64,000 nucleotides of DNA from contig NZ_JAAGOW010000005.1 of assembly GCF_010499245.1 (NCBI RefSeq), positions 186,001-250,000 on the forward strand. The letters run 5' to 3'. The position numbers and the translations under genes are program-made. The notes below the pieces were generated by a model, which did no database searches, had not been told where the DNA came from, and was given only the letters and a program-made list of their open reading frames with translations. Of this stretch, positions 17,043 to 25,966 are shown piece by piece (the stretch's first letter is position 1; each line of letters opens with the position of its first letter). The stretch comes from Variovorax sp. WS11. GTDB lineage: Bacteria; Pseudomonadota; Gammaproteobacteria; Burkholderiales; Burkholderiaceae_C.

Positions 17043-17753
17043 TCAGTGCGTGCCGAGGTAGGCCGCCTTGACCTTGGGATCGTTGAGGAGCGCGCGACCC
17101 GTGCCTTCCAGGGTGATGTGCCCCGTTTCGAGCACATAGGCCCGGTCGGCCACGCCGAGCGCCTGCTTGGCCATCTGCTCCACCAGCAGGATCGTCAGAC
17201 CCGATTCGCGCAGCTGGCGAATGGCGTTGAAGATGTCCTTGATGATCAGGGGCGCCAAGCCGAGCGAGGGTTCATCCAGCAGCAGCAGGCGCGGCTCGCT
17301 CATCAGGGCGCGCGCGATCGCCAGCATCTGTTGCTCGCCGCCGGACAAGGTCCCGGACAGCTGGTCTTGGCGCTCGCGCAGCCTTGGGAAGCGCACAAAC
17401 TCGCGCTCGATGGCGGCTTGCGTGGCGGCAGCATCCTTCCGGCGCGAATACGCGCCCAGCATGAGGTTCTCCCGCACCGTCTGGTCGGCGAAAACACCGC
17501 GACCTTCCGGCGACATGGCCACGCCAAGGCCGACGCGCTGGTGCGCGCGCACGTGGGTGACGTCCTTCCCGTCGATCCGGATACTGCCTTCGGCGACAGG
17601 CTCCAGGCCGCAGATGCTCTTGAGCAAGGTGCTCTTGCCGGCCCCGTTGGCACCGATGATCGTGACCACCTCGCCCTGCCGGACTTCCAGGCTCACGCCC
17701 TTGACGGCCTGGATCGCACCGTAGGCGACCTTGACGGATTCGAGTTTCAACAT
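17043..17753 (-). CDS. livF: Branched-chain-type ABC importer ATPase, LivF-like
   Basis: A 236-residue ABC ATPase of the LivF group. It has the Walker A GANGAGKST (about residue 34), the signature LSGGEQQMLAIARALM, the Walker B LLLLDEPSLGLAP and the LivF-like end HITLEGTGRALLNDPKVKAAYLG. It forms a heterodimer with the ATPase half of the fused protein just upstream and powers uptake through the LivH/LivM permeases. The family carries amino acids, but in catabolic operons like this one it often takes aromatic or cyclic acids. The gap to the upstream gene is 15 bp. Confidence 0.93.
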   Translation of the reverse strand: MLKLESVKVAYGAIQAVKGVSLEVRQGEVVTIIGANGAGKSTLLKSICGLEPVAEGSIRIDGKDVTHVRAHQRVGLGVAMSPEGRGVFADQTVRENLMLGAYSRRKDAAATQAAIEREFVRFPRLRERQDQLSGTLSGGEQQMLAIARALMSEPRLLLLDEPSLGLAPLIIKDIFNAIRQLRESGLTILLVEQMAKQALGVADRAYVLETGHITLEGTGRALLNDPKVKAAYLGTH

Positions 17754-17768
17754 GTGTGCCTCTCCGGT

Positions 17769-19541
17769 TCAGGCGGCGAGCGCTTCGGGCTCGTCGACAC
17801 CGAGGTACGCCTCGACGACGCGCGGATTGGCCTGCACCTCGGCGGGCTTTCCTTCCGCGATCTTGATGCCGTAGTCCAGGACGATGACGTGGTCCGAGAT
17901 CGACATCACAAGATCCATGTGGTGCTCGACCATCAGGATGCTCACGCCGCACTTGCCGATCCGCAGCAACAGTTGACCCAGCTCGGCGGTCTCCTGAGGG
18001 TTGAGACCAGCTGCTGGCTCATCGAGCAGAAGCAGTTGCGGCTCGGTTGCCAGTGCCCGTGCGAGTTCGACACGCCGTTGCAGGCCGTAAGGCAGGCTGC
18101 CTGCCGGCTGATGCGCCAGATGCAGCAGGCCCACCAGGTCCAGCAATTGCAGCGCACGGGCCCGCGTTGCGGCCTCCTGCTTCCTCGCGCCGGGCAGCGC
18201 GAGCAGCGATGCGAAGAAGCCGTTCGTCATCCGGCTGTGGCGGCCCAGCATGACGTTGTCCAGCACCGACAGTTCAGCGAAGAGACGCAGGTTCTGGAAG
18301 GTTCGACCCATCCCCATGCAGCAGATCGAGTGCACCGGCCGGCCGGAGACTTCCTGGCCGAGGAACTGGATCGACCCTTCCGTTGGATCGATCAAGCCAG
18401 TCAGCATGTTGATCATCGTGCTCTTGCCGGCCCCGTTCGGCCCGATCAGTGCGTGGATGTGGCCGCGTTGGAGACGGAAAGAAACGTCCTGGGCCGGCTT
18501 CACGCCGCCGAAGTTCTTGGTAACGCCTTGAACCACCAGCAACTCGCCCTTGCCTTCGGGACCGATACGCGTGGGTTCAGCGGTTGCCTTCGGCGGTTCA
18601 GGCGCCTCCGCCGATCGCCGGAACCACTTCGAGAACAGCCCGGTCACCCCGCCCGGCATGACATAGAGCGCAAAGAGCAGCAGGAAGCCATACAGGAAGT
18701 GCTGCGCCGAAGGCCAGCGCGCCAGGGCCGCGTCGACCACCGTGAGGATCACCGTGCCGACCAGCGGCCCGTACTGGGACCCGGCTCCACCGAACAGCAC
18801 CAGCAACAAGATGAAGATCGACAGGTGGAAAGTGATGAAGTCGGAGTTGATGTACTGGTTCTGCTGCGCGACGAGGGCGCCCGCGATACCGCAGGTGACT
18901 GCCGCAACGACGAACGCAATGACCTTGGCGCGATAGACGCGAACCCCCACCGAGGAGGAGGCGATCTCGTCGGCCTGCAGCGAGAGCAGCGCGCGGCCGA
19001 ACCGGCCCTGCAGAAGATTGCGCAGCAGCAGGTGGGTCAAGGCGCACAGGCCGATGCCCAGCCATACCCATTGCTGCGAGGTCAATGGCTGCCCGTTCCA
19101 GGTCAGGGCCCTGATGCCATAGACCCCTTGCGCGCCGCCGAACACATCGGTCCATTCGCCCACGAGCTTCTCCACGACGATGCCGAAGGCCAGCGTCACC
19201 ATGGCGAGGTACGGCCCCTTCACGCGCAGCGACGGCAAGGCGATCAGCACGCCGCAGACCGCGGAGATCCCGGCGGCGATCACGAGCGCAAGCCATGGGT
19301 TCATCTCGGTGCGCGTTGTCAGCAGGGCAACTGCATAGGCGCCCGCCGCAAAGAGACCGGCCTGACCGAGCGATTTCTGCCCCGCATAGCCCACGAGCAC
19401 GTTCATGCCGGCAGCGCAGAGGTAGTAGACGCACATCATGAAGACGATGCGCAGGTAGTAGTCGTTCCCAAAGAGGGAGGTGATGCCGACCAACGAGGCC
19501 GCGACCAGGACGACGCCCAGGAGATGCTGACTGCGCTTCAT
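17769..19541 (-). CDS. Fused LivM permease - LivG ATPase
   Basis: A 590-residue fusion of two importer subunits. Residues 1-310 are a LivM-type permease with about 8-9 membrane segments (for example YYLCAAGMNVLVGYAGQKSLG and the EAA-like region VGVRVYRAKVIAFVVAAVTCG). Residues 330-590 are a LivG-type ATPase: Walker A GPNGAGKSTMINML, signature-region LPYGLQRRVELARALA, Walker B LLLLDEPAAGLNP and C-terminal AEGKPAEVQANPRVVEAYLG. Such fusions are known in Burkholderiales. The start at 19541 overlaps the end of livH by 4 bp, so translation is probably coupled. It completes the importer with LivF, LivH and the binding protein. Confidence 0.92.
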   Translation of the reverse strand: MKRSQHLLGVVLVAASLVGITSLFGNDYYLRIVFMMCVYYLCAAGMNVLVGYAGQKSLGQAGLFAAGAYAVALLTTRTEMNPWLALVIAAGISAVCGVLIALPSLRVKGPYLAMVTLAFGIVVEKLVGEWTDVFGGAQGVYGIRALTWNGQPLTSQQWVWLGIGLCALTHLLLRNLLQGRFGRALLSLQADEIASSSVGVRVYRAKVIAFVVAAVTCGIAGALVAQQNQYINSDFITFHLSIFILLLVLFGGAGSQYGPLVGTVILTVVDAALARWPSAQHFLYGFLLLFALYVMPGGVTGLFSKWFRRSAEAPEPPKATAEPTRIGPEGKGELLVVQGVTKNFGGVKPAQDVSFRLQRGHIHALIGPNGAGKSTMINMLTGLIDPTEGSIQFLGQEVSGRPVHSICCMGMGRTFQNLRLFAELSVLDNVMLGRHSRMTNGFFASLLALPGARKQEAATRARALQLLDLVGLLHLAHQPAGSLPYGLQRRVELARALATEPQLLLLDEPAAGLNPQETAELGQLLLRIGKCGVSILMVEHHMDLVMSISDHVIVLDYGIKIAEGKPAEVQANPRVVEAYLGVDEPEALAA

Positions 19542-20461
19542 ACCTTCTCCACCAGCTTCTTGCCGAACAGACCGGTCGGACGGAACGCGAGGACCAGGAT
19601 CACGAGACCGAAGACCGCGACCTCACGCCACTGCGCCTGCCACAGGTTGACCAGCGACTCGAGGACGCCCAGAACAAAGCCGCCGATCACGCAGCCTCGA
19701 GGATTGCTCAGGCCGCCGATCATGGCGCCCGAGAAGCCCTTGAGGCCGACCGTCAGGCCCATGAAGAGCGATGCCTGTGCAATCGGTGCGAGAAGGAAGC
19801 CCGACAGGCCCGCCAGTGCCGAACTGACCACGAAGGCGCCGATCATCACGGCATTGGTGTTGATGCCCATCAGACTGGCCACGTTGCCATTCGCCGCCAC
19901 GGCGCGCATGGCCTTGCCCACCATCGTTCGGTTCATCACGAAGTCGAAGCCGAGCATGATGACCACGGCCACGGCCAGCGTCAGGAGCTCCTGCGGGCGC
20001 ACGCCGACGCCGAGCACCCGGATCACCGCATCGCCGACCGGCCCGGGCACCACCACGGGCTTGGGTCCCCAGATGGCCAGGCCGATGCTCTGCAGGATGA
20101 CGCCGAATCCCAGGGTGCTCATGACCCAGGCCATGCCCGGCCGACCTGCGAAAGGCCGCACGCCGATCACGTAGAGGAGCCATCCGAGCAGTCCCATGAC
20201 GCCGAGCGCCGCTGCCAGGGCCAGCAGCTGGGCGCCGGCGCCGGGCAGTGCCTGGCCGAAGGTGGTCGACGTCACGGGAAGACCCAGGACCAGGAAGAGC
20301 GCGCTCATGCCGATGAAAGCACCTGCCGACACGAACTCCCCATGCGAGAAGTTGAGGGTCTTGGTGGTGGTGAATGTGATGCTGAAACCCAGGGCGACCA
20401 AGGCGTAGGCACCGCCCACGGCCAGGCCACTGAGAATCGCCTGCAAGAGCGCCTCGACCAT
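19538..20461 (-). CDS. livH: Branched-chain-type ABC importer permease, LivH-like
   Basis: A 307-residue integral membrane permease of the LivH group. It starts MVEALLQAILSGLAVGGAYALVALGFSITF and continues with the conserved LNFSHGEFVSAGAF. The EAA-like loop is FVMNRTMVGKAMRAVAANGN and the C-terminus reads FGLVILVLAFRPTGLFGKK. The ATG at 20461 was chosen because the family starts exactly there; upstream in-frame sequence is unrelated. It pairs with the LivM half of the fused protein to form the translocation path. Confidence 0.93.
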   Translation of the reverse strand: MVEALLQAILSGLAVGGAYALVALGFSITFTTTKTLNFSHGEFVSAGAFIGMSALFLVLGLPVTSTTFGQALPGAGAQLLALAAALGVMGLLGWLLYVIGVRPFAGRPGMAWVMSTLGFGVILQSIGLAIWGPKPVVVPGPVGDAVIRVLGVGVRPQELLTLAVAVVIMLGFDFVMNRTMVGKAMRAVAANGNVASLMGINTNAVMIGAFVVSSALAGLSGFLLAPIAQASLFMGLTVGLKGFSGAMIGGLSNPRGCVIGGFVLGVLESLVNLWQAQWREVAVFGLVILVLAFRPTGLFGKKLVEKV

Positions 20462-20496
20462 CGTTGTCTCCGAAATGACTGCCAGGGGCTGGCGGA

Positions 20497-21693
20497 TTAC
20501 TGCTTGAAGTCCGCGCCCGCCAGCGAGCTGACGATCGGGTCCGTGTAGGGCAGCAGCTTGCCGTCCTTCCAGCGAATCCACACCAGGTCCCTGGCCGTCA
20601 GCGCTTCGTGGTGGGTCTTGCTGAACGGCTTGTCGTAGGTCTTGAGTACGCCTTGAACGGGCGTCTTCAGGTCTTCCAGCGCGAGCCGGACGGCCGATCC
20701 ATCGAAGCCGTTGGCTTGCCTGGCGGCGGCGGCATAGAGCATGACCGAGTCGTAGCCGTGCAGCGCGAAGGAGAACGAGCCCGGGGCCTTGAGCTTGGGG
20801 CCGACGCGGTCGAACAGCTTCTGCTGGGCAGGCGTGCGGGTCTCGCTGACGGTGCGCATGAAGATCGGCTTTTCTGCCAAGGTCTTGCCGGCCGCGTCGT
20901 AGAAGGTGATGTTGTCTGCAGCCCAGGAGCTCAGCACCAGCGGGAAGTAGTTGATCTTCTCCATGCTGCGCACCAACTGCGCGATGGGCGTTCCCTGCGC
21001 CCAGACCACCACAGTGTCGACACCGGCAGACTTCATCTTGCTCAACTGGGACGTCATGTCCGTATCGCCGACGCCGAAGCGCTCGGTCGCTGCGATCTTG
21101 ATGTCCTGGACCTTCGCCAGCTCCTCCATGTCCTTCAGCCCGCCCTGGCCGTAGCCGGTAGTCTCGGCCATCAAGCCGACGACCTTCGACTTGGCGTTGT
21201 TCTTCTTGACGTAGGCCATCAGGGCCGCGATCTGCTCGCGGTCGACCATCGAGACGCGGAACATGTAGTTGTCCGCGCCCGGGCTCATGGGCTTGGTGAT
21301 GTCGGTGCCCGAACCCACGTTGCCGATCACCGGAATCTTCTTCTGGTTGGCGATGTGCTTCCAGGCCATGGCGTTGCCGGAGTTGGTCGGGCCGAACACG
21401 GCAGCGACCTTTTCGTTGTCGATCAGCTCGCTCATGTTCTGGATCGACTTCGGCGGCGCGGAGGTGTCGTCCCGGGTCACGAGCGTCAGCTTCTTGCCGA
21501 GCACGCCGCCCGCGGCGTTGAGGTCGGCAATCGCCGCTTCCATGCCCAGCACGGCCGCTTGGCCGCTTTGCGCAGAGGGCGAAGCCGACAGGTCGCCGTT
21601 GTAGCCCAACTTGATGTCTTGCGCACTCGCTGCGGCAGCTGCAACAAGACTGGCGGTCAAAACTGCTCGCTTGAAGAACGTAGGGATGCTCAT
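20497..21693 (-). CDS. ABC importer substrate-binding protein (LivK-like, PBP type I)
   Basis: A 398-residue periplasmic binding protein with a signal peptide ending near SLVAAAAASAQD. Its lobes contain IKLGYNGDLSASPSAQSGQA, AAIADLNAAGGVLGKKLTLVTRDD and AAVFGPTNSGNAMAWKHIA, all typical of the Liv/type I receptor family. It is the only binding protein of the importer in this operon and lies upstream of livH by about 35 bp. Ligand specificity cannot be read from sequence; the neighbouring catabolic genes suggest an organic acid or cyclic compound, not an amino acid. Confidence 0.9.
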   Translation of the reverse strand: MSIPTFFKRAVLTASLVAAAAASAQDIKLGYNGDLSASPSAQSGQAAVLGMEAAIADLNAAGGVLGKKLTLVTRDDTSAPPKSIQNMSELIDNEKVAAVFGPTNSGNAMAWKHIANQKKIPVIGNVGSGTDITKPMSPGADNYMFRVSMVDREQIAALMAYVKKNNAKSKVVGLMAETTGYGQGGLKDMEELAKVQDIKIAATERFGVGDTDMTSQLSKMKSAGVDTVVVWAQGTPIAQLVRSMEKINYFPLVLSSWAADNITFYDAAGKTLAEKPIFMRTVSETRTPAQQKLFDRVGPKLKAPGSFSFALHGYDSVMLYAAAARQANGFDGSAVRLALEDLKTPVQGVLKTYDKPFSKTHHEALTARDLVWIRWKDGKLLPYTDPIVSSLAGADFKQ

Positions 21694-21768
21694 GGCTGTC
21701 TCCGTGGAGGTGTTGTTGAACTCTGCGAGTTCAGGGTTGCGAACTAGAAAGGGAACGATTCTTGAGAA

Positions 21769-22545
21769 TCAGGATGCGAGGAAGCCGCCGTCGACGGGCA
21801 GCGTCACGCCCGTCACGTAGGTGGCCATGCGCGATGCAAGAAAGACCACGGGGCCGACCAGTTCCTCGGGTTGCCCGACGCGCGCCATCGGCGTGCGCAG
21901 CATGAACTTGTCGAGGCGCTCCGGCGCTTCCCGCGTGTAGGAGGTCATGGGCGTCTCGATGACGCCGGGCGCAATGGCGTTCACGCGGACGCCGTCCTTC
22001 GCCAGTTCGACCGCGAGGGCCTGCGTCATGAGCTTGACCGCGCCCTTGGACGGGGAGTAGCCCACCACATTGGGAATCCCGGTGCTCGACGCAATGGAGC
22101 CGACGTTGATGATCACGCCCTTGGTGGCCCTCAAGGCATCCAGCCATGCATGCGTGGGAAGGAAGGTGCCCATCACGTTCACATCCAGCGTGCGCGCCAG
22201 GTTCGAAGCGGCCTTCGGACTGTCCAGTCCCTCGCGAATGATGATGCCCGCGTTGTTGACCAGGATGTCGATGTGGCCGGCTTCGCTTGCCACGGTGCGG
22301 GCCAAGGCCTGGCAAGCCTCGTGCGACGTCACGTCCAGCTGGTACGCATGGGCCTGTCCGCCTGCGGCATTGATCTCCGCCGCGACGGCCTTGGCGCTGT
22401 CGTCATTCAGATCAGTCACGACGACGGTGGCGCCGGCCTTGGCAAGGCCCTTGGCGATGGCTTTGCCATTGCCCTGGCCCGCACCGGTCACCAGCGCGAG
22501 GCGTCCGCCAAGAACCTGCGGCGCCATGAGTTCAGAGATTTCCAT
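21769..22545 (-). CDS. Short-chain dehydrogenase/reductase
   Basis: A 258-residue classical SDR. The cofactor motif is TGAGQGNGKA (about residues 20-29), with VVTDLNDD ending the second strand (an acidic residue suggesting NAD preference). The structural NNAG is present, the catalytic Tyr-Lys pair is in YSPSKGAVKL, and the C-terminus is PEELVGPVVFLASRMATYVTG then LPVDGGF. The ATG at 22545 follows a short spacer after the FAD dehydrogenase stop at 22575. It presumably oxidises a secondary alcohol or reduces a ketone in the operon's pathway. Confidence 0.9.
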   Translation of the reverse strand: MEISELMAPQVLGGRLALVTGAGQGNGKAIAKGLAKAGATVVVTDLNDDSAKAVAAEINAAGGQAHAYQLDVTSHEACQALARTVASEAGHIDILVNNAGIIIREGLDSPKAASNLARTLDVNVMGTFLPTHAWLDALRATKGVIINVGSIASSTGIPNVVGYSPSKGAVKLMTQALAVELAKDGVRVNAIAPGVIETPMTSYTREAPERLDKFMLRTPMARVGQPEELVGPVVFLASRMATYVTGVTLPVDGGFLAS

Positions 22546-22574
22546 TGGGGTCAACTTCCTGGTCTGTTCGAAGT

Positions 22575-24329
22575 TCAAGCCGCATGTGCACGCTGGCGTG
22601 ATGTGGCCAGCGGGACGACATCGGCTGCGGGGCGTTGCGTCTGCTGCGCGAGCGCCTGACCCACGACGTAGCCGAAGGTGAGTGCCGGGCCCAACGTGAT
22701 GCCCGCCCCCGGATAGTTGCCACCCATGATGCTGGCGGCGTCGTTGCCGACCGCATACAGGCCCTCGACCGGCTGGCGGTCCTTCGTCAGCACCTGGCAG
22801 GACTCGTTCGTCGACAGCCCTGCAAACGTCCCGATCTCGCCGACGACGATCTTGATGGCGTAGTAGGGGCCCTGGCGGATGGGGGCCATGCACGGATTCG
22901 GCGTCACCAGCGAGTCGCCCTGGAAACGGTTGTAGGCGGTACTGCCCTTGGCGAACTTTGTATCGACGCCCTTGGCGGCGTCGCGATTGAAGGATTCGAC
23001 TTCCTCCTGCAGCGCCGGATAGGGGACGCCCATTGCCTGAGCCAGCTCTTGCAGGCTCTTGCCGCGCTTGAGGTAGCCGGTTTTCAGATGCCTGCCGATG
23101 GGCAGCGGGAACGGAGCCACACAGCCCATTCCGTATTCGCGAAGATGCTTGTGGTCGCAGATCAGCCAGCACGTCACTTCGGAGCCATCGCATGCCTTCA
23201 CCAGGTCCTGGATGAAGTCGTGGTACGACAGCGCTTCGTTGGTGAAGCGGCGACCCCGCTGGGTGACGGCGATCACGCCCGGCTTGGCGCGATCGATGAA
23301 ATGCGGCATGACGCCCTCGGAGCCATCCTTGCGCTGGGTCACCGAGGTCGGACACCAGGCGGCGGCATTCGGAATCGTGGCGTCGACCCAGCCGCCGGCG
23401 GATTCCCCCAGGCGCAGACCGTCGCCGGTGTTCAGCGCGGGCGACGGGGTGAAGTGCTCGCGGCCGGTGGGCGCATGCGGAAACAACTGCTTGCGGCGCT
23501 CGACGTCGTAAGGGAAGCCGCCACAGGCCAGGACGACGCCGCGGCGCACGCGGATGTCGACCGCCTTGCCATCGCGCACCACCGTGGCCCCGACCACGGC
23601 CTGGCCCTCGACGATCAGCTTCTTGACCGGCGCGTCCAGCCACACGGGGACGTCGAGGTCCATTGCTGCCTTTGCGAGCCGGCCCGCCAGCGCGTTGCCG
23701 TTGGTCAGCGTCATCCCCCGCCCATACCTCAGCACGTCCAGAAGATGGCCGCCGAAGCGCTTGGCGACGTACCAGAAGGATTCGACGGACTTGAAGGCGC
23801 GCAGGAAATGCCACAGCTCCTTGCCCGAGCCCAGCATCATCCCGAACACGGTCAGTTCGGGCACCGGCGGCGCCAGTTGGGCGACGCGGCTGCCGAGTTC
23901 GCGGGCGTCGAACGGGCGCGTGACCATGGAACGCCCCCCGGGTTGTCCACCGGGTGCTTCGGCGTGATAGTCGGGAAACACCGGCGGCATGTCGAACTGC
24001 ACGCAGGTCTTCTCGGTGAAGAAGTCGATGGCTTTGGGCCCGTTTTCGATGAAGGCGTCCACGCGTGCGGCGTCGAAATGCGTGGTCGCCTCATGCTGCA
24101 GGTAGGTGCGGGCGGCGCCCGGCGGTTCGTGGATGCCCTGCTCCTTGGCGAGCCGGGTCCCGGGAATCCACAGCCATCCGCCCGATCGCGCGGTGGTCCC
24201 GCCGTAGACCGGCGCCTTGTCCACGACCAGCACGGCCAGACCCTGGTGGGCGGCAGTCACTGCCGCCGACATGCCGGACGCGCCGGTGCCAACCACCAGA
24301 ACGTCGTATTCCGTTTCCTGCGTACCCAT
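22575..24329 (-). CDS. FAD-dependent dehydrogenase (3-ketosteroid Delta1-dehydrogenase-like)
   Basis: A 584-residue flavoprotein of the fumarate reductase/3-ketosteroid dehydrogenase family. The dinucleotide motif is VVGTGASGMSAAVTAAHQG, followed by YGGTTARSGGWLWIPG. The substrate-proximal segments are YNRFQGDSLVTPNPCMAPI and GPYYAIKIVVGEIGTFAG, and the C-terminal FAD motif is GLYAVGNDAASIMGGNYPGAGITLG. It would introduce a double bond next to a ketone. It is the first gene of the eleven-gene minus-strand run and faces the IclR gene at 24465 across a 135-bp operator region. Confidence 0.88.
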   Translation of the reverse strand: MGTQETEYDVLVVGTGASGMSAAVTAAHQGLAVLVVDKAPVYGGTTARSGGWLWIPGTRLAKEQGIHEPPGAARTYLQHEATTHFDAARVDAFIENGPKAIDFFTEKTCVQFDMPPVFPDYHAEAPGGQPGGRSMVTRPFDARELGSRVAQLAPPVPELTVFGMMLGSGKELWHFLRAFKSVESFWYVAKRFGGHLLDVLRYGRGMTLTNGNALAGRLAKAAMDLDVPVWLDAPVKKLIVEGQAVVGATVVRDGKAVDIRVRRGVVLACGGFPYDVERRKQLFPHAPTGREHFTPSPALNTGDGLRLGESAGGWVDATIPNAAAWCPTSVTQRKDGSEGVMPHFIDRAKPGVIAVTQRGRRFTNEALSYHDFIQDLVKACDGSEVTCWLICDHKHLREYGMGCVAPFPLPIGRHLKTGYLKRGKSLQELAQAMGVPYPALQEEVESFNRDAAKGVDTKFAKGSTAYNRFQGDSLVTPNPCMAPIRQGPYYAIKIVVGEIGTFAGLSTNESCQVLTKDRQPVEGLYAVGNDAASIMGGNYPGAGITLGPALTFGYVVGQALAQQTQRPAADVVPLATSRQRAHAA

Positions 24330-24374
24330 TGACCCATCACTCCTTGAGACAGGGGCGGCGCCCCTTAGCCATTG

Positions 24375-24395
24375 GCGTTAGTATGGTGCTAACGC
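24375..24395. promoter_or_regulatory. IclR operator candidate in the divergent promoter
   Basis: GCGTTAG-TATGGTG-CTAACGC is a perfect inverted repeat with 7-bp arms, 46 bp from the FAD-dehydrogenase start and 70 bp from the IclR start. Further CTAA/TTAG half-sites follow at 24407-24414, 24425-24432, 24435-24443 and 24448-24456. The spacing suggests several regulator contacts across both promoters. Confidence 0.65.
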
Positions 24396-24464
24396 ATCTT
24401 GCTATAGCTAATCGTTTACCCTAGTCTAATGAAGTTGTTAGAATCAAATCGTTAGGAGACTTTC

Positions 24465-25286
24465 ATGGGCGCACTCGACAACGACAGCAGCGAATCGAAC
24501 TCCGAGAAGGAACGCAGGGGCATCCAGTCCATCGAAGCGGGCGGCCAATTGCTCCTTGCGCTCGGGGCGCAGGGTCGTCCCATGCCCTTGCGAGAACTCG
24601 CCAAGGCCGCCGACATGGCGCCTGGGAAAGCCCATCCCTACCTGGTGAGCTTCTCCAAGCTGGGCCTGGTGACCCAGGAGGCTTCGACGGGCTACTACTG
24701 GCTGGGCCCCACCGCCATGCAGCTTGGCCTGGTGACGCTCAGGATGCTCAATCCGGTGCGCGAGGCCACACCATTCGCGGAAAGCCTGGCCATGGAAACC
24801 GGACACAGCGTTGCGCTGTCGGTCTGGGGCAATCAGGGGCCGACGGTCGTGTTCCTGTTCGATGCGATCTATCCGCTTCATACGAACATCCGGACGGGAA
24901 CGGTCATGTCGCTGGCGGGCACGGCCACGGGCCGTCTGTTCGCGGCCTATCTGCCTGCCAAGCTCATCGAGGAATCGCTGCTCGAGGACGAGCGGCGGCT
25001 GGGACCGGACATCGCCAAGCCGATCGATACGGGCGACCTGCAAGACATGCTGAACGAGGTGCGCAAGCACAGCGTGTCTCGCTCGGTCAACAACCCCACA
25101 CCCGGCGTCTGTTCGTTCGCCGCACCCGTCTTCGACTATTCAGGAAACATCGTGCTGGGCATCACGCTCATGGGGCGCTCGCGATCTTTCGATACCGCCT
25201 GGACCGGCCCCCAGGCCAAGGCAGTGAAAGCATGCGGCGTCGAGGTTTCCAAGCGGCTCGGTCATCAGCCCCTGCGCCCGGGTTAA
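24465..25286 (+). CDS. IclR-family regulator of the 12-24 kb operon
   Basis: A 273-residue IclR-type protein. The winged helix (residues about 15-75) reads GIQSIEAGGQLLLALGAQG, then ELAKAADMAPGKAHPYLVSF. The effector domain includes TGHSVALSVWGNQGPTVVFLFD, LAGTATGRLFAAYLP and SVNNPTPGVCSFAAPVFD. It has a GGAG-type ribosome site (TTAGGAGAC) 6 bp before the ATG. It diverges from the FAD dehydrogenase gene and shares the palindromic region at 24375-24395, so it most likely controls that operon and itself. The inducer is unknown. Confidence 0.9.
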   Translation: MGALDNDSSESNSEKERRGIQSIEAGGQLLLALGAQGRPMPLRELAKAADMAPGKAHPYLVSFSKLGLVTQEASTGYYWLGPTAMQLGLVTLRMLNPVREATPFAESLAMETGHSVALSVWGNQGPTVVFLFDAIYPLHTNIRTGTVMSLAGTATGRLFAAYLPAKLIEESLLEDERRLGPDIAKPIDTGDLQDMLNEVRKHSVSRSVNNPTPGVCSFAAPVFDYSGNIVLGITLMGRSRSFDTAWTGPQAKAVKACGVEVSKRLGHQPLRPG

Positions 25287-25356
25287 TCCCTGCTGCACCT
25301 GAAAGACTGATCCCTCAGCGGCGCAGATGCATGTTTGAGGAGCAACAGCGACCCGG

Positions 25357-25902
25357 TCAACCATCTTGAGGAGCCTCGTCGCCCCCTCCTTGACGATCGT
25401 CGACCACTTGCATGTTTTCCAGGATCTTGAGCAGGTAGTGCAAGGTGTGGGTGATGTCGTTCACGGAAAAGCCCTCGAGCACCTGCGCGTAGTAGCCGTG
25501 AATCTTCGGCAAGGCCTCGTCCTGCCATACGCGCCTCCCTGCGGTCGTCATTGACACCAGACGCGAGCGGCGGTCGCGCTCGTCGGCCGCCGTCTGGATT
25601 CGTCCATCTCTTTCCATGCGGCTGAGCAGACCGGAGAGGTTCTGCCTGCTGACTTTGAGATAGCGCGCCAGTTCGCCGACGCTCAGGCCTTCGCTCGCCA
25701 CCGGCCTGGACAGCGCGCCGAGCACCGCCCACTGCTGCGTGGTCAGGCCCTCGGCCTCGACCGCCTTGGTACCTGTTTTGTGCAACATATTGGCACATTG
25801 GTACAAACGAAAGAAGACCCGGTTGGCCAGCTCGATCTTGGTCGTTTCTTCAGTATCTACAGGGTTAACCATAGGATTTTCTTTCATGGAAATGTCTTGC
25901 AT
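25357..25902 (-). CDS. badR: MarR-family regulator, BadR-like
   Basis: A 181-residue MarR-type repressor. The winged helix contains LTTQQWAVLGALSRP, LSVGELARYLKVSRQNLSGLL and RDRRSRLVSMTTAGRRVW. It is divergent from badH and the rest of the cyclohexanecarboxylate cluster, the position of BadR in Rhodopseudomonas palustris, where it responds to a ring-carboxyl-CoA intermediate. The start is not certain: ATGs at 25902, 25887 and 25872 are all in frame; the first was chosen as the longest that remains MarR-like. A palindrome (25903-25918) touches the start codon, consistent with autoregulation. The gene name is inferred from context plus family. Confidence 0.8.
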   Translation of the reverse strand: MQDISMKENPMVNPVDTEETTKIELANRVFFRLYQCANMLHKTGTKAVEAEGLTTQQWAVLGALSRPVASEGLSVGELARYLKVSRQNLSGLLSRMERDGRIQTAADERDRRSRLVSMTTAGRRVWQDEALPKIHGYYAQVLEGFSVNDITHTLHYLLKILENMQVVDDRQGGGDEAPQDG

Positions 25903-25918
25903 GCGAGAACTCTCTCGC
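25903..25918. promoter_or_regulatory. Palindrome at the badR start
   Basis: GCGAGA-ACTC-TCTCGC is a perfect inverted repeat with 6-bp arms lying immediately upstream of the badR ATG at 25902, over its ribosome site. It is a reasonable autoregulatory operator. Confidence 0.45.
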
Positions 25919-25966
25919 CGCATAATACGACAACACATTGACGTATCTGCAGCGAGCAACCCCGCT

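Noticed and set aside
16956..20174. 1,072-codon plus-strand open frame across the Liv genes
   Set aside because: It lies opposite clear ABC importer genes and has low-complexity composition.
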